64,000 bases of DNA from BRHc4a sp049325055 (GCA_049325055.1 JBMOPB010000016.1:1-64000), one strand, 5' to 3'. Counted from the stretch's first letter, positions 31,964 through 41,436 are shown. Notes: generated by a model not told the origin, from the letters alone. Program-made: numbers and translations.

Positions 31964-32185
31964 TCATTTTCCGATTATAGTAATCACCAAGCGACCTCCA
32001 GGTATGTCCTTGGCAACAATATCAAACATCCTCCCCGATTTTGCAAAAAAACCCCTGAACCGGGTAGCCGTCGGTATCTTACCGGGGATTCCGGCAGCAG
32101 CGTTTTGGATATCCTGGACGGTTATCCTGTCCTGTCGCATATCTTTAAGGCGTTTGCGCGCATGCTCGGTTATTATAACTTTCAT
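31964..32185 (-). CDS. DUF4258-like small protein, possible toxin
   Basis: 73 residues beginning M-K-V-I-I-T-E-H-A-R-K-R-L with R-I-T-V-Q-D-I and ending in V-I-T-I-I-G-K. This resembles the DUF4258/RelE-like fold (H-A-x2-R-M ... strand-rich end), in which some members are mRNA-targeting toxins. It follows a small acidic gene by 15 bases. Toxin activity is a guess from fold and gene pairing. Confidence 0.55.
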   Translation of the reverse strand: MKVIITEHARKRLKDMRQDRITVQDIQNAAAGIPGKIPTATRFRGFFAKSGRMFDIVAKDIPGGRLVITIIGK

Positions 32186-32200
32186 ACACTAACCCAAGTT

Positions 32201-32449
32201 TTAGCATCTGCCCGAATTTACGGACAGTGTTTCGTCTTCCTGGGCAAGAAAGGCGTACAGGGCGTCCTGAAAGGCCGTTATTCTGAAATCTTTTACGTTG
32301 GACCGGCTGTAAATGGCCTCCAGTTCCTTTTTCAGTTTTTGGAAATCTTCACTGAGGCATATCAGGGCTATATGATTAAGCCACTTTTTAATATCCTCTT
32401 CAGGAGAATCAAATTTGGGGACCACCATAAGACGCATATCCCCTTCCAT
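32201..32449 (-). CDS. Small acidic hypothetical protein, possible antitoxin
   Basis: 82 residues, helical and acidic (P-E-E-D-I-K-K-W-L near residue 17), with no motif I recognise. ATG at 32449 has GGGAG five bases upstream. It precedes the DUF4258-like gene on the same strand, 15 bases away, so the two form a likely two-gene unit between ribF and rpsO. Confidence 0.5.
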   Translation of the reverse strand: MEGDMRLMVVPKFDSPEEDIKKWLNHIALICLSEDFQKLKKELEAIYSRSNVKDFRITAFQDALYAFLAQEDETLSVNSGRC

Positions 32450-32538
32450 TTAAACTCCCGTGACCTGCTTATTTTACCACAATAGCCCTCCCGGCACAAG
32501 TATACCCTTTATCATCATTATATTTCGCTTTTTTCGGT

Positions 32539-33495
32539 TTATTCTGCGACGGTAAAGGCGGCCCTGGCCCTGTTTATATCGCTTCTAATCTGTTCCACCA
32601 GCTCACCCGGTGAGGAAAACCTTTTTTCTTCTCTGATGCGCCTGGTTAAAAACACTTTTATCTGCTTTCCGTACAGGTCTCCCTGAAAGTCCAAGAGGTG
32701 CACCTCCAGGTTGGGCCTGCTGTTAAAACCGTGAAAAGTGGGCTTTATCCCAATATTGGCCACGCCAAGATAGTGATCGCCGTCCACCTGCACCTTAACG
32801 GCATAGACCCCTTTGGCAGGCACGACAAGCCCGTTTTCCTCCAGTTGAAGGTTGGCCGTGGGAAAACCCAGTGTTCTGCCCCTGCTCTCCCCGGCCACCA
32901 CAACCCCCTGTACAAAGGGGTGATAGCCCAGGAATTTTCTGGCCTCGGTCACTTCTCCGTCGGCCAGGAGGCATCTTATGAGCGTGCTGCTGACGGGCAC
33001 CCCTTCCACGGTTACCGGCGGGATCACGTATACCTTGAAACCGAACCTTTTTCCCCATTCAAGAAGAGTTTCCGGCGTACCCTTCCCGCCCCTGCCGAAT
33101 GTATAGTTGTACCCCACGAACACCGACCTGACGGCAAGGTCTCTGACAAGAATTTTTTCTATAAAATCCTCCGGGCTGTGGCCGGCAAATTCCAGGGTAA
33201 AAGGCACAAGAAGCAATACCTTGACCCCTATCTGGGCAATTGTTTCCAGCTTGGCCTCGTAAGTGAGCAGCTTCGGAGGAGCCTTTCCGGTGATAACTTC
33301 CATCGGGTGCGGGTGGAAAGTAAAAACGGCCGGCGTCCCCCCTGTCTTCTCAGCCTCGTTCACCAGTCCGGAAATAAGCCTCTGGTGTCCCAGGTGAACC
33401 CCGTCAAAGTTTCCCAGGCCGACAACAAGGTCTTTATGCTTTTCTTTTACACCTTTCCAGGACCTATATACAACCAAAGTCTCCCTAACCCCCAT
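32539..33495 (-). CDS. ribF: Bifunctional riboflavin kinase / FAD synthetase
   Basis: 318 residues. The N-terminal adenylyltransferase has G-N-F-D-G-V-H-L-G-H (about 27-36) and V-S-S-T-x-I-R (about 165). The C-terminal kinase has G-F-P-T-A-N-L (about 217) and the L-E-V-H-L-L-D-F segment. It converts riboflavin to FMN and FAD. It lies downstream of truB, as in most Firmicutes; the gap holds seven-base repeats. Confidence 0.95.
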   Translation of the reverse strand: MGVRETLVVYRSWKGVKEKHKDLVVGLGNFDGVHLGHQRLISGLVNEAEKTGGTPAVFTFHPHPMEVITGKAPPKLLTYEAKLETIAQIGVKVLLLVPFTLEFAGHSPEDFIEKILVRDLAVRSVFVGYNYTFGRGGKGTPETLLEWGKRFGFKVYVIPPVTVEGVPVSSTLIRCLLADGEVTEARKFLGYHPFVQGVVVAGESRGRTLGFPTANLQLEENGLVVPAKGVYAVKVQVDGDHYLGVANIGIKPTFHGFNSRPNLEVHLLDFQGDLYGKQIKVFLTRRIREEKRFSSPGELVEQIRSDINRARAAFTVAE

Positions 33496-33520
33496 GTCGA
33501 GATGTGAGATGATACAGAAT

Positions 33521-33558
33521 TCAGCAGTCAGCAGTCAGCAGTCAGGAGTCAGAATTCA
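33521..33558. repeat. CAGCAGT heptamer tandem repeat
   Basis: Three CAGCAGT units and one CAGGAGT (33522-33549) flanked on both sides by CAGAATTCA, in the truB-ribF gap. The period is seven bases. Confidence 0.75.
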
Positions 33559-33597
33559 AAATCCCGTGACTGACATTCCCTCTATTTATTATATGAT

Positions 33598-34533
33598 TCA
33601 GATCATAACTTTTTCCGGCTTGAAACAAATCCTGCCATTTTCATCAACTACGGCTCTGGCCACGGCAACCAGGCCGCCCATACCTGTCAGCACCACCATG
33701 TTTCCTTCCCGTACCTCCTCCGGCATGAACCTGACGCCGGGGGGATAGAGCACGGCTCCCGACCCCACGGATTTGACAGCCTCCCTTTTTATCTCCACCG
33801 AAGGCAAAAAGGACATTGCCTCTTCAACACTCGCCGCGGCATGAGAAAGCTCCCCGCTGCCGGCAAGACTCTTCAGTTCCTCCAGGGTAACAGACCGGTT
33901 AATTTTATAGCCTCCGGCGCTGGTACGCAAAAGAAAGCTCATGTAGGCGCCGCACCCAAGTTTTTCTCCAATATCATGGCACAGTGTCCTGATGTACGTG
34001 CCGGCTGAGCACCGGACATCCAAAAACGCCCTGGGATGCCCCGGCCCATCATACCACCCGGTCATTTCAATGGAATATATTTTTACAGTCCGGGCGCTGC
34101 GTTCCACCACCTCGCCCTGTCTGGCCAGTTCATAAAGCTTTTTCCCCCGGTGGCGTACCGCCGATGTCATGGGCGGCACCTGACTTACCTCACCAGTAAA
34201 TTCCGCCAGTGTTTCCTTAACCTGTTGTTTTGAAAAGCCGGGGGGTATTTCTGCCTGGGTCATTTCGCCGAATGCATCCCCGGTGGAGGAAAATGCCCCG
34301 AAAGTGATTTCAGCCCGGTACTCCTTGTCATGGTTCAGATACTCAATAATCCTGGTGGCGCTCCCGCAGCAGACCAACAGCACCCCTGCGGCGCCGGGAT
34401 CAAGGGTCCCGGTGTGGCCCACCTTCTTCATGCCGATAAGACGGCGGACATAGTTCACCACGTCATGGGAAGTCATCCCCGGCGGCTTTAAGATATTTAT
34501 CAGGCCATTAATACCGGCTATATGGCCTTTCAT
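33598..34533 (-). CDS. truB: tRNA pseudouridine(55) synthase
   Basis: 311 residues. Motif I is K-P-x-G-M-T-S-H-D, the catalytic Asp is in G-H-T-G-T-L-D-P-G-A-A-G-V-L, and R-C-S-A-G-T-Y-I-R-T-L follows near residue 178. It makes pseudouridine 55 in the T loop of tRNAs. ATG overlaps the nrnA stop by four bases. Confidence 0.96.
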   Translation of the reverse strand: MKGHIAGINGLINILKPPGMTSHDVVNYVRRLIGMKKVGHTGTLDPGAAGVLLVCCGSATRIIEYLNHDKEYRAEITFGAFSSTGDAFGEMTQAEIPPGFSKQQVKETLAEFTGEVSQVPPMTSAVRHRGKKLYELARQGEVVERSARTVKIYSIEMTGWYDGPGHPRAFLDVRCSAGTYIRTLCHDIGEKLGCGAYMSFLLRTSAGGYKINRSVTLEELKSLAGSGELSHAAASVEEAMSFLPSVEIKREAVKSVGSGAVLYPPGVRFMPEEVREGNMVVLTGMGGLVAVARAVVDENGRICFKPEKVMI

Positions 34534-35519
34534 ACCGTCCGGTCCACTCCCGATACCTCCATTACCGCCTCCTGGACCACCCTTTCGGTAACATCATGCA
34601 AGTTTCCCGTCAAAACACATCCCGAAGCCCGGATGTGCCCTCCTCCCCCCAGCCTGGACGCCAGGCTGTGCACGTTTACCTTTCCTTTTGAACGAAAGCC
34701 CACCTTGTACTTTCCTCTCTCAATTTCCCTGACCAGTATGGCCACTTCCACGCCTCTTATGGTTCGCAGAAAATTAACCAGTCCGTCAGTGTGTTCGTCT
34801 CCAGCCGAAAACTTCTCGAGAAGATCCCTTTCTACAACGGTCCAGGCAACCCTGCCGCAGGGGCTTAGTTTCATTACCTCCAGTGCGGCCCCCAAAACCT
34901 GTATGTTCTGGAGAGGCTTTTCCTCGTAAAGCAGTATATTTATCGAGGATGTGTGAATACCAGCTTCCATCAGCCTGGCAACCCTTCTCAGGGTTTGTGG
35001 AGATGTATTTTCATACTGGAATGAACCTGTGTCGGTGACAATGGCCACGTACAGGCATGTGGCCACGTCCCTGTTGAGTCCTGTCCCCATTGTTTCGATA
35101 AGGTCCGACAGTATCTCCCCGGTGGCAGCCGCCGCCGGGTCGATGTAGTTTAAATGGGCGAAACGGTTTGAACTCATGTGGTGATCTATATTCACTACCG
35201 CCACATCCCTGCTGAGGACGCGACTGAAAGAACCAAGCCGTTCCGGCACCGAGCAGTCGAGAACCACAAAGGTGTCTAAATCCAGGCCGTCAGAACGATT
35301 GTCACAGCCAATCATAAACCTGTCGGCCCCAGGAAGAAACGACAGTGTTTGAGGAATGGGATCCGGACTGGCCATGACAACCTTCTTCCCCATTTTTTCA
35401 AGGGTTATCCCCAGGGCAGCCACAGACCCCAGACAGTCCCCGTCCGGGACTATGTGACCGCAGATCAACACCCTGGATGACTTTTTGAGGACGTCGGAGA
35501 TTTCCTGCAAACTGCTCAT
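34530..35519 (-). CDS. nrnA: DHH/DHHA1 phosphoesterase (NrnA-type nano-RNase / pAp phosphatase)
   Basis: 329 residues. The DHH motifs are G-D-C-L-G-S, N-I-D-H-H (about 112-116) and D-T-G-S-F-Q-Y-E-N-T, and the DHHA1 domain ends with R-L-G-G-G-G-H-I-R-A-S-G. NrnA hydrolyses very short RNAs and pAp. It sits between rbfA and truB, which is the standard Firmicute position, and overlaps both neighbours. Confidence 0.94.
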   Translation of the reverse strand: MSSLQEISDVLKKSSRVLICGHIVPDGDCLGSVAALGITLEKMGKKVVMASPDPIPQTLSFLPGADRFMIGCDNRSDGLDLDTFVVLDCSVPERLGSFSRVLSRDVAVVNIDHHMSSNRFAHLNYIDPAAAATGEILSDLIETMGTGLNRDVATCLYVAIVTDTGSFQYENTSPQTLRRVARLMEAGIHTSSINILLYEEKPLQNIQVLGAALEVMKLSPCGRVAWTVVERDLLEKFSAGDEHTDGLVNFLRTIRGVEVAILVREIERGKYKVGFRSKGKVNVHSLASRLGGGGHIRASGCVLTGNLHDVTERVVQEAVMEVSGVDRTV

Positions 35520-35872
35520 CAGCCAGGTTCTCCCCCGCTTTTAACCTCCTCCATGAGGCTGATTACCTTCGATCCCCTTTCAATTGAGTCGTCCAGTTTA
35601 AAAGTAATTTCCGGAGTATACTTTAACCTGATTCGCCTGCCTATCTCGGACCTGATATAGCCTGTGGCCCTGTTCAGCACCTCGGCAGTGGCTTTCCGCT
35701 GCTCCCCGCCGCCCAGCACACTGGCGTATACACGGGCATACCGGAGATCCTGACTTACCTCCACCATGGTTATGGTAACGAAACCCAGACGGGGGTCCTT
35801 AATCTCATTCATCAGCAGATCTGAAATCTCTTTTTTGATAGCCTCCGCCAACCTTCCCGGCCTGTGAGACAT
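35519..35872 (-). CDS. rbfA: 30S ribosome-binding factor A
   Basis: 117 residues with the KH-like RbfA fold: R-x-x-R-L-A-E-A-I-K-K-E-I at the start, D-P-R-L-G-F-V-T-I-T and D-L-R-Y-A-R-V-Y-A-S in the middle, L-K-Y-T-P-E-I-T-F near the end. It acts in late 30S assembly and cold adaptation. It overlaps nrnA by one base. Confidence 0.96.
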   Translation of the reverse strand: MSHRPGRLAEAIKKEISDLLMNEIKDPRLGFVTITMVEVSQDLRYARVYASVLGGGEQRKATAEVLNRATGYIRSEIGRRIRLKYTPEITFKLDDSIERGSKVISLMEEVKSGGEPG

Positions 35873-35932
35873 TTAATTCACCCCCCAAGGGAATTATGCC
35901 CCAAGCGGAGCACTTTGAATACAGTAAATTGT

Positions 35933-38929
35933 TCAGGCCAATTCTCTCTTGACCTGCTCGGTGGTGAAAGCCTCAACAATGTCACCCTCACGGATATCCT
36001 GGTAGTTCTCAAGAGTCATACCGCATTCATAACCCTGCACTACCTCCTTGACATCGTCCTTGAAACGCTTCAGAGAGTCGACCCTTCCCTCGTATATCAC
36101 TATGCCGTCCCTTATCAGGCGCACTCCTGCGTCCCTGGTGATCTTGCCCTCGGTGACGTAACAGCCGGCTATGGTCCCCAGTTTTGACGCCTTGAATATT
36201 TTCCTTATCTCTACCCGGCCTATTACTACCTCTTTTATCTCCGGCTCCAGCAGGCCGCTCATGGCCGCCTTTATATCGTCGATGGCGTCGTAGATCACCC
36301 TGTAAAGGCGTATATCCACTTTTTCGTTTTCCGCGGCCCTGCGGGCGTTCACATCCGGCCTGACGTTAAAGCCTATGATTATGGCATTGGAGGCCGAGGC
36401 CAGCATGATATCGGTTTCCGTGATTGCCCCAACACCGCCGTGAATGATCTTCACCTTCACTTCTTCGGTGGAAAGCCTTTCCAGGGACTGGTTGATTGCC
36501 TCCACAGACCCCTGAACGTCGGCCTTTACAATGATGCAGAGTTCCTTGACCTGGCCTTCTTTAATATGCTTGAAGAGGTCCTCCAGGGATACCCTGCCCA
36601 CGGTGGCCTTCATTTCTTCCTGTCTCTTTCTGACAACGCGCTTATCTACTATCTGCCTGATAGTCTTTTCATCCTTGACCACATAGAACATGTCACCGGC
36701 CAGGGGCACATCGTGGAATCCCAGCACCTCGACGGGGGTGGAGGGGCCGGCTTTCTTGATACGCCTGCCCTTGTCGTCCACCATGGCCCTGACTTTGCCG
36801 AAGGCAGTCCCGGCCACAATATTGTCACCCACATGAAGTGTGCCGTTCTGGACCAGCACGGTGGCCACCGGACCCCGTCCCTTGTCAAGCTCCGCTTCAA
36901 TTACAGTACCGCGGGCCGTCCTGTTGGGGTTGGCCTTAAATTCACTTACCTCGGCCACCAGCAGTATATTTTCCAGCAGGTCCTCTATGCCCATCCTGGC
37001 TTTGGCGCTCACCGGAACGCAGATGGTATCACCGCCCCACTCCTCGGGCACCAGGGCGTACTCGGTAAGCTGCTGTTTTACTCTGTCGGGGTTCGCTTCC
37101 GGTTTGTCAATCTTGTTGATTGCCACTATTATGGGAACATTGGCAGCCTTGGCGTGGTTTATGGCCTCGATTGTCTGGGGCATAACACCGTCTTCGGCAG
37201 CCACAACCAGCACCACTATATCGGTGACGTTGGCGCCCCTTGCCCTCATAGCGGTAAATGCCTCGTGTCCCGGGGTATCAACGAAGGTGATCTTTTTATT
37301 GTTGTGCTCCACCTGGTAAGCGCCTATATGCTGGGTTATTCCCCCGGCCTCGGTGGCGATCACGTTGGTCTCCCTTATGGCATCCAAGAGGGAGGTTTTC
37401 CCGTGATCAACATGGCCCATAACCGTGACAACACAGGGCCTTGGGTTCATGTCGTCCGGGCTTTCCTCCTGCTCCACCTCCAGCTGGGCCTCAGCATCAA
37501 GCTGTATCTTGATTTCCACTTCAAACCCGAAATCACTGGCCAGTATCACGGCGGTATCGGAATCTATCTCCTGGTTTATGGTGGCCAGGATGCCCAGCTC
37601 CATAAGTTTTTTGATCAGTCCCGCCGGGCTTTTCTTCATCTTCTCGGCCAGTTCCTGGACAGTAACGGTTTCACCGATAACTATCGGTTTCTTTTCAACG
37701 GGCGGAGTGGGTCTGGCTTCTACCCTGCCCCTCTGATGTGCTCCTTTCTTTTTGCCGGGTGCCAGGCGCAAGGCGCGGTCTTCCATCTCAACGTCCTGTC
37801 GTATCTTATCGCGTTTGGTAAAGTTTTTGGTCTGGGCCTGCTGCACCCTGGCCCTGGACTTCTCGGAAGCCTTGATTTTATCTACGCCCTTAGCCTGCTC
37901 GGGCACCTTGGGAACCTTGAGTGCCCCCGGCTTTCCCGGAGCAGTGGGAGCGGGCCTCGGAGTTCCGGGCCCTCTGCCCTGGTCCGGCCTGCCGGCCGGA
38001 ACTCCACCCGGTCGCGGACCGCGGTCGCCGGCAAATCTCGGTCTTCCCCTGTCGCCTTCATGCCTGGGTCTATCGCCAGCCCTGTCTCCTCCCTGGGCAG
38101 GACCTCTCTGATGAGCGCCACGGTCAAAGGGCGGTCTTTCCTGTCTGCGGTCCCTGTCACCGGCAGGCCTGGCTTCGCCGGCGGGACGTTCCCTGAACGG
38201 CGCGGGTCTGTGGTCCCTGTGCTGTTGTTCCTGTCCTATCTGGGTGGCAGGCTTCTGGCGTTCGGGATACCTTGGCCTCTCTCTGTTTTGTATATTCTGG
38301 ACCGGCGCCGCAGGCTTGATCTCGGTTTTTTCCCTTTCCACCTTCTGGGCTTGTGGCTGCGGCTGTACAGTAGGCTGTACCGGCTGCGCTGGCCGCGCCT
38401 GAACCGTTGGTGCGGGCTGCTGCCTGGGAGATTCCGGCCTCTGGGGTGCAGCCGGGGTCACAGGTGGCGCTGTCTTTTTAGGTGGAACGGCCCGGGCGGA
38501 ACGATCCTCAAATCTTCTGTCCGGGGGTCGTGACGGGACTCGGTCCACCAGCCCGGGCCCGCGGTCTTGTCTGTAATCTCTTCTGTCTGGCTTTCTTCTG
38601 TCCTGCATTTTTTTATCATTCATCCTGTCTTCCGTGGGCACTTCCCGGCGCGGCCTGTCAAACTGCCCCTGGAGTTGTCTTTCAGGTGCTTTGGAAGGTA
38701 TTCCTGTGGCAGGCACATTTACGGGAGGTTTGTGACGATCCCCGGCGGGATTCACGGCGCCCTGGTCCCTTTTCTTATTGTAATTCTTCATAAACAACTC
38801 AACATCTCTGTCTTCCAGGGTGCTCATGTGGGATTTAAGATCCACGCCCAGATGGGACATCACCCGGATTATATCTTTACTTTCTATATTTAGTTCCTTG
38901 GCAAGTTCGTGTACCCGTTTTTTTACCAT
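35933..38929 (-). CDS. infB: Translation initiation factor IF-2
   Basis: 998 residues from ATG 38929; GGGAGGTGA lies just upstream, inside the longer frame to 38944. The N-terminal domain has two IF2_N modules, one at the start (V-H-E-L-A-K-E-L-N) and one near residue 425, separated by about 330 residues of Pro/Arg/Gln-rich low-complexity sequence. The GTPase has G-H-V-D-H-G-K-T, D-T-P-G-H-E and N-K-I-D. It brings initiator tRNA to the 30S subunit. It stands in the rimP-nusA-ylxR-ylxQ-infB-rbfA operon. Confidence 0.97.
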   Translation of the reverse strand: MVKKRVHELAKELNIESKDIIRVMSHLGVDLKSHMSTLEDRDVELFMKNYNKKRDQGAVNPAGDRHKPPVNVPATGIPSKAPERQLQGQFDRPRREVPTEDRMNDKKMQDRRKPDRRDYRQDRGPGLVDRVPSRPPDRRFEDRSARAVPPKKTAPPVTPAAPQRPESPRQQPAPTVQARPAQPVQPTVQPQPQAQKVEREKTEIKPAAPVQNIQNRERPRYPERQKPATQIGQEQQHRDHRPAPFRERPAGEARPAGDRDRRQERPPFDRGAHQRGPAQGGDRAGDRPRHEGDRGRPRFAGDRGPRPGGVPAGRPDQGRGPGTPRPAPTAPGKPGALKVPKVPEQAKGVDKIKASEKSRARVQQAQTKNFTKRDKIRQDVEMEDRALRLAPGKKKGAHQRGRVEARPTPPVEKKPIVIGETVTVQELAEKMKKSPAGLIKKLMELGILATINQEIDSDTAVILASDFGFEVEIKIQLDAEAQLEVEQEESPDDMNPRPCVVTVMGHVDHGKTSLLDAIRETNVIATEAGGITQHIGAYQVEHNNKKITFVDTPGHEAFTAMRARGANVTDIVVLVVAAEDGVMPQTIEAINHAKAANVPIIVAINKIDKPEANPDRVKQQLTEYALVPEEWGGDTICVPVSAKARMGIEDLLENILLVAEVSEFKANPNRTARGTVIEAELDKGRGPVATVLVQNGTLHVGDNIVAGTAFGKVRAMVDDKGRRIKKAGPSTPVEVLGFHDVPLAGDMFYVVKDEKTIRQIVDKRVVRKRQEEMKATVGRVSLEDLFKHIKEGQVKELCIIVKADVQGSVEAINQSLERLSTEEVKVKIIHGGVGAITETDIMLASASNAIIIGFNVRPDVNARRAAENEKVDIRLYRVIYDAIDDIKAAMSGLLEPEIKEVVIGRVEIRKIFKASKLGTIAGCYVTEGKITRDAGVRLIRDGIVIYEGRVDSLKRFKDDVKEVVQGYECGMTLENYQDIREGDIVEAFTTEQVKRELA

Positions 38930-38991
38930 ATATTCACCTCCCATAAATAAACCTGGTATTCATAAACATACTCGAAAACCGGCTTTCTACG

Positions 38992-39315
38992 CTATTGACC
39001 AAGTTTTGCCCCTCCCCTTTCCAACGCCCCGACAATACCCCGCGCAAAATTTTTATCAGTGATGGCAACCACTGAACGGGCTGGTTTTTTTAAAATTTTG
39101 CCCAGGTCTTCTTTTGTGCCGCATGATATCAAGGGTATTCCGGCATCACCGGCCAACCGTCCGAAAGCCCTTCTGGTTCTTTCAGCAGCGTCCTCAGCCA
39201 GAATTAAAAGAATTACCTTCCCGCGATCAACAGCACTCCTTACGGCTGCGTCACCGCTTTCCACATGCCCGGCCCTCCGGGCGAGACCAATCATGTTTAA
39301 TACGGAACCTGCCAT
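38992..39315 (-). CDS. ylxQ: L7Ae-family ribosomal/RNA-binding protein (YlxQ)
   Basis: 107 residues with the L7Ae fold: N-M-I-G-L-A-R-R-A-G-H-V-E-S-G, then L-I-L-A-E-D-A-A. It probably binds kink-turn RNA; the function is unknown in bacteria. ATG at 39315 overlaps the ylxR stop (TGATG). Longer frames cover ylxR and are rejected. Confidence 0.92.
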   Translation of the reverse strand: MAGSVLNMIGLARRAGHVESGDAAVRSAVDRGKVILLILAEDAAERTRRAFGRLAGDAGIPLISCGTKEDLGKILKKPARSVVAITDKNFARGIVGALERGGAKLGQ

Positions 39316-39581
39316 CAACTGTTCAACCTCTGTATCAGTGTTTCGTAAATCTCCTTGGAAATCTGCCTCTGCAGGGCCTTTTCCAGCCTTTTCTCCTTGC
39401 AGGCCTTCTGCATGCATTCCACCCGGGGGCATACGTAAGCGCCCCGGCCGGATTTTTTACCTGTGGGATCGATTTCTATGGTTTCCTGGGGGGTGCGCAC
39501 AACCCTGATCAATTCCTTCTTCGGCTTCATATCCTGGCATCCCACACACATCCTCTGAGGAATTTTTCTGACTTTGGGCAA
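39315..39581 (-). CDS. ylxR: YlxR family RNA-binding protein
   Basis: 88 residues with the YlxR/RnpM signature: R-M-C-V-G-C, K-K-E-L-I-R-V-V-R-T, G-R-G-A-Y-V-C and C. In Bacillus the protein binds RNase P RNA and modulates it. It sits 11 bases after nusA in the standard operon order. Confidence 0.94.
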   Translation of the reverse strand: MPKVRKIPQRMCVGCQDMKPKKELIRVVRTPQETIEIDPTGKKSGRGAYVCPRVECMQKACKEKRLEKALQRQISKEIYETLIQRLNS

Positions 39582-39592
39582 CTGTCCCCCTC

Positions 39593-40714
39593 CTACTCAA
39601 CATAATCTTCGCTCAGAAACTCATCCTGTTCTTCACTTTCCTCAGCGTAATAATTATCGTACCCTTCCTGCTGGTATATCTCTTCCATCTGGGACTCGCT
39701 CTTTATATCGATTTTCCAGTTGGTAAGCTTAGCCGCCAGCCTTGCATTCTGCCCCTCCTTGCCAATGGCCAGGGACAACTGATAATCGGGAACTATAACC
39801 CGGGCCACTTTTTCCTCGTCCCATATCTCCACCGCCACCACCTTGGCGGGGCTTAAGGATGCGGCAACAAATTTTGAAGGGTCCGGGTTCCATTTGATTA
39901 TATCGATCTTTTCCCCGTTCAACTCGTTGACAATGGACTGCACCCGCATCCCTTTAGGACCTACGCAGGCTCCAACCGGGTCAACATTTTCGTCCCGGGA
40001 ATAGACTGCTATCTTAGACCTGTAGCCGGCCTCCCTGGCAACCGCCTTTAACTCCACCACTCCTTCGTGCAGTTCGGGGACCTCAAGCTCGAAAAGCCTT
40101 TTCAACAGCCCCGGGTGTGTCCGGGAAACAATTATTTGTGGAGCCTTGTTTGTCTTTTTTACCTCGACAATATATGCCTTTATCCTGCTACTCTGCTTGT
40201 ATTCCTCGCCGGGCATCTGCTCCGACGGGGTCAGAATGGCCTCGGTCTTGCCCAGTTCGATATAAACATTTTTCTGCTCCACCCGTTGAATAACGCCGGT
40301 GACAATGTCACCCTCCCGGCTGGCAAACTCCTCGTATATAATATTGCGCTCAGCCTCGCGGATACGCTGGACAACCACCTGCTTTGCGGTCTGAGCGGCA
40401 ATACGCCCGAAATTCCTGGGCGTTACCTCGTTTTCCACAATATCTCCCAGATCGTAACGCGGATCGATCTCCCTGGCCTCTGCAAGGGATATTTCCAGCC
40501 TGTTATCAGTGACCTCTTCAACCACGGTACGCTGGGAATATACTTTGAATTCGCCGGTGTCCCTGTCTATATGTACCCTGGCGTTTTGCAGGGAGCCGAA
40601 ATTTCTTTTATAGGCCGAAAGCAGCGCGGCTTCTATTGCTTCCAGCAAAACATTAACCGCAATCCCCTTTTCCTTCTCCAAATCATGAAGGGCTTCCAAA
40701 AACTCGGTATTCAT
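39593..40714 (-). CDS. nusA: Transcription termination/antitermination protein NusA
   Basis: 373 residues from ATG 40714, after GGGAGGCAATAGGG. The NusA N-domain (to about 125), S1 (about 130-200) and two KH domains, including D-P-V-G-A-C-V-G-P-K-G-x-R and A-I-G-K-E-G-Q-N-A-R-L-A, are complete. An acidic tail follows. It binds RNA polymerase and controls pausing and termination. Confidence 0.96.
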   Translation of the reverse strand: MNTEFLEALHDLEKEKGIAVNVLLEAIEAALLSAYKRNFGSLQNARVHIDRDTGEFKVYSQRTVVEEVTDNRLEISLAEAREIDPRYDLGDIVENEVTPRNFGRIAAQTAKQVVVQRIREAERNIIYEEFASREGDIVTGVIQRVEQKNVYIELGKTEAILTPSEQMPGEEYKQSSRIKAYIVEVKKTNKAPQIIVSRTHPGLLKRLFELEVPELHEGVVELKAVAREAGYRSKIAVYSRDENVDPVGACVGPKGMRVQSIVNELNGEKIDIIKWNPDPSKFVAASLSPAKVVAVEIWDEEKVARVIVPDYQLSLAIGKEGQNARLAAKLTNWKIDIKSESQMEEIYQQEGYDNYYAEESEEQDEFLSEDYVE

Positions 40715-40743
40715 CCCTATTGCCTCCCAAACCAACTATAATT

Positions 40744-41208
40744 TTAAAACTTTACGTGCAGTCGAGCCGATGAAACCTGTTCCATAGGTATGGATATACT
40801 GCTGCCCTCAACCTCCAGTATTAGGGTCCCCGCATCGACGACCCCAAGCTTGCCGGTAAATTTCTTTCGCCCTTCCACGGGGGCATAGGTGGTGACTTGC
40901 ACCTCATGCCCGGCAAAACGGAGGAAATCCTCCCGCTTTTTCAGTGGTCTTTCTATTCCGGGTGATGACACCTCAAGGTAATAGGACTGGGGGATGGGGT
41001 CTTTTTCGTCCAGCAGCGCATCCAGTCTCTGGGACACAGCCTCGCAGTCGTCATGGCTGATTCCGCCGGGCTTGTCGATGTAAACGCGTAGGAGCCACCT
41101 CCCGCCTTCCTTTACAAACTCCACGTCCACCAGATCCAATCCCAGATCTTCAACAACCGGTGTTGCCATTGTTTCAACGACGGCGGCCACGTTGTTTTTT
41201 ACCACCAA
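40744..41208 (-). CDS. rimP: Ribosome maturation factor RimP
   Basis: About 154 residues with the two-domain RimP fold: L-V-D-V-E-F-V, L-R-V-Y-I-D-K-P-G-G-I-S-H-D-D-C and Y-L-E-V-S-S-P-G-I-E-R-P-L. It is needed for 30S maturation. TTG at 41208 is preferred because GAGGAGG lies five bases upstream; GTG at 41205 is the alternative. It is first in the nusA-infB operon, with a promoter candidate at 41312-41340. Confidence 0.94.
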   Translation of the reverse strand: MVVKNNVAAVVETMATPVVEDLGLDLVDVEFVKEGGRWLLRVYIDKPGGISHDDCEAVSQRLDALLDEKDPIPQSYYLEVSSPGIERPLKKREDFLRFAGHEVQVTTYAPVEGRKKFTGKLGVVDAGTLILEVEGSSISIPMEQVSSARLHVKF

Positions 41209-41249
41209 TGAATCCTCCTCGGGCAGGCTATAGCCGGCATGGTATAAGA

Positions 41250-41276
41250 CGAAAGAGTGGGAAATACCCACTCCTT
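41250..41276 (-). promoter_or_regulatory. Hairpin in the rimP operon leader
   Basis: GAGTGGG-aaata-CCCACTC within the transcribed leader, about 45 bases before the rimP start. On the minus strand it is followed by TTTCG, so it could attenuate transcription weakly. Confidence 0.45.
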
Positions 41277-41311
41277 CGGAAAAATCTGTGTCCAGAACTC
41301 AAACCACGATA

Positions 41312-41340
41312 AGTATACCATACTAATAAAACATATACAA
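41312..41340 (-). promoter_or_regulatory. Promoter candidate for rimP-nusA-infB operon
   Basis: Minus-strand TTGTAT, a 17-base spacer, then TGG-TATACT (an extended -10). It is in the 228-base gap between the glycosyltransferase gene and rimP. Confidence 0.6.
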
Positions 41341-41436
41341 GTGAAAACCTGTTAATTATGCACTGGCGGTTCCAAGAAGAAATTTATTTTAATAACCCGG
41401 TATTATTTATAGGATTGCCCTTTTTAGCATTATTTA

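Noticed and set aside
33521..33558. CRISPR array from the CAGCAGT repeats
   Set aside because: Units are seven bases with no spacers and no cas genes nearby.
36440..38533. 697-residue open frame on the plus strand across infB
   Set aside because: It is antisense to the well-supported infB, has no recognisable motif, and its length comes from the G/C-rich low-complexity region.
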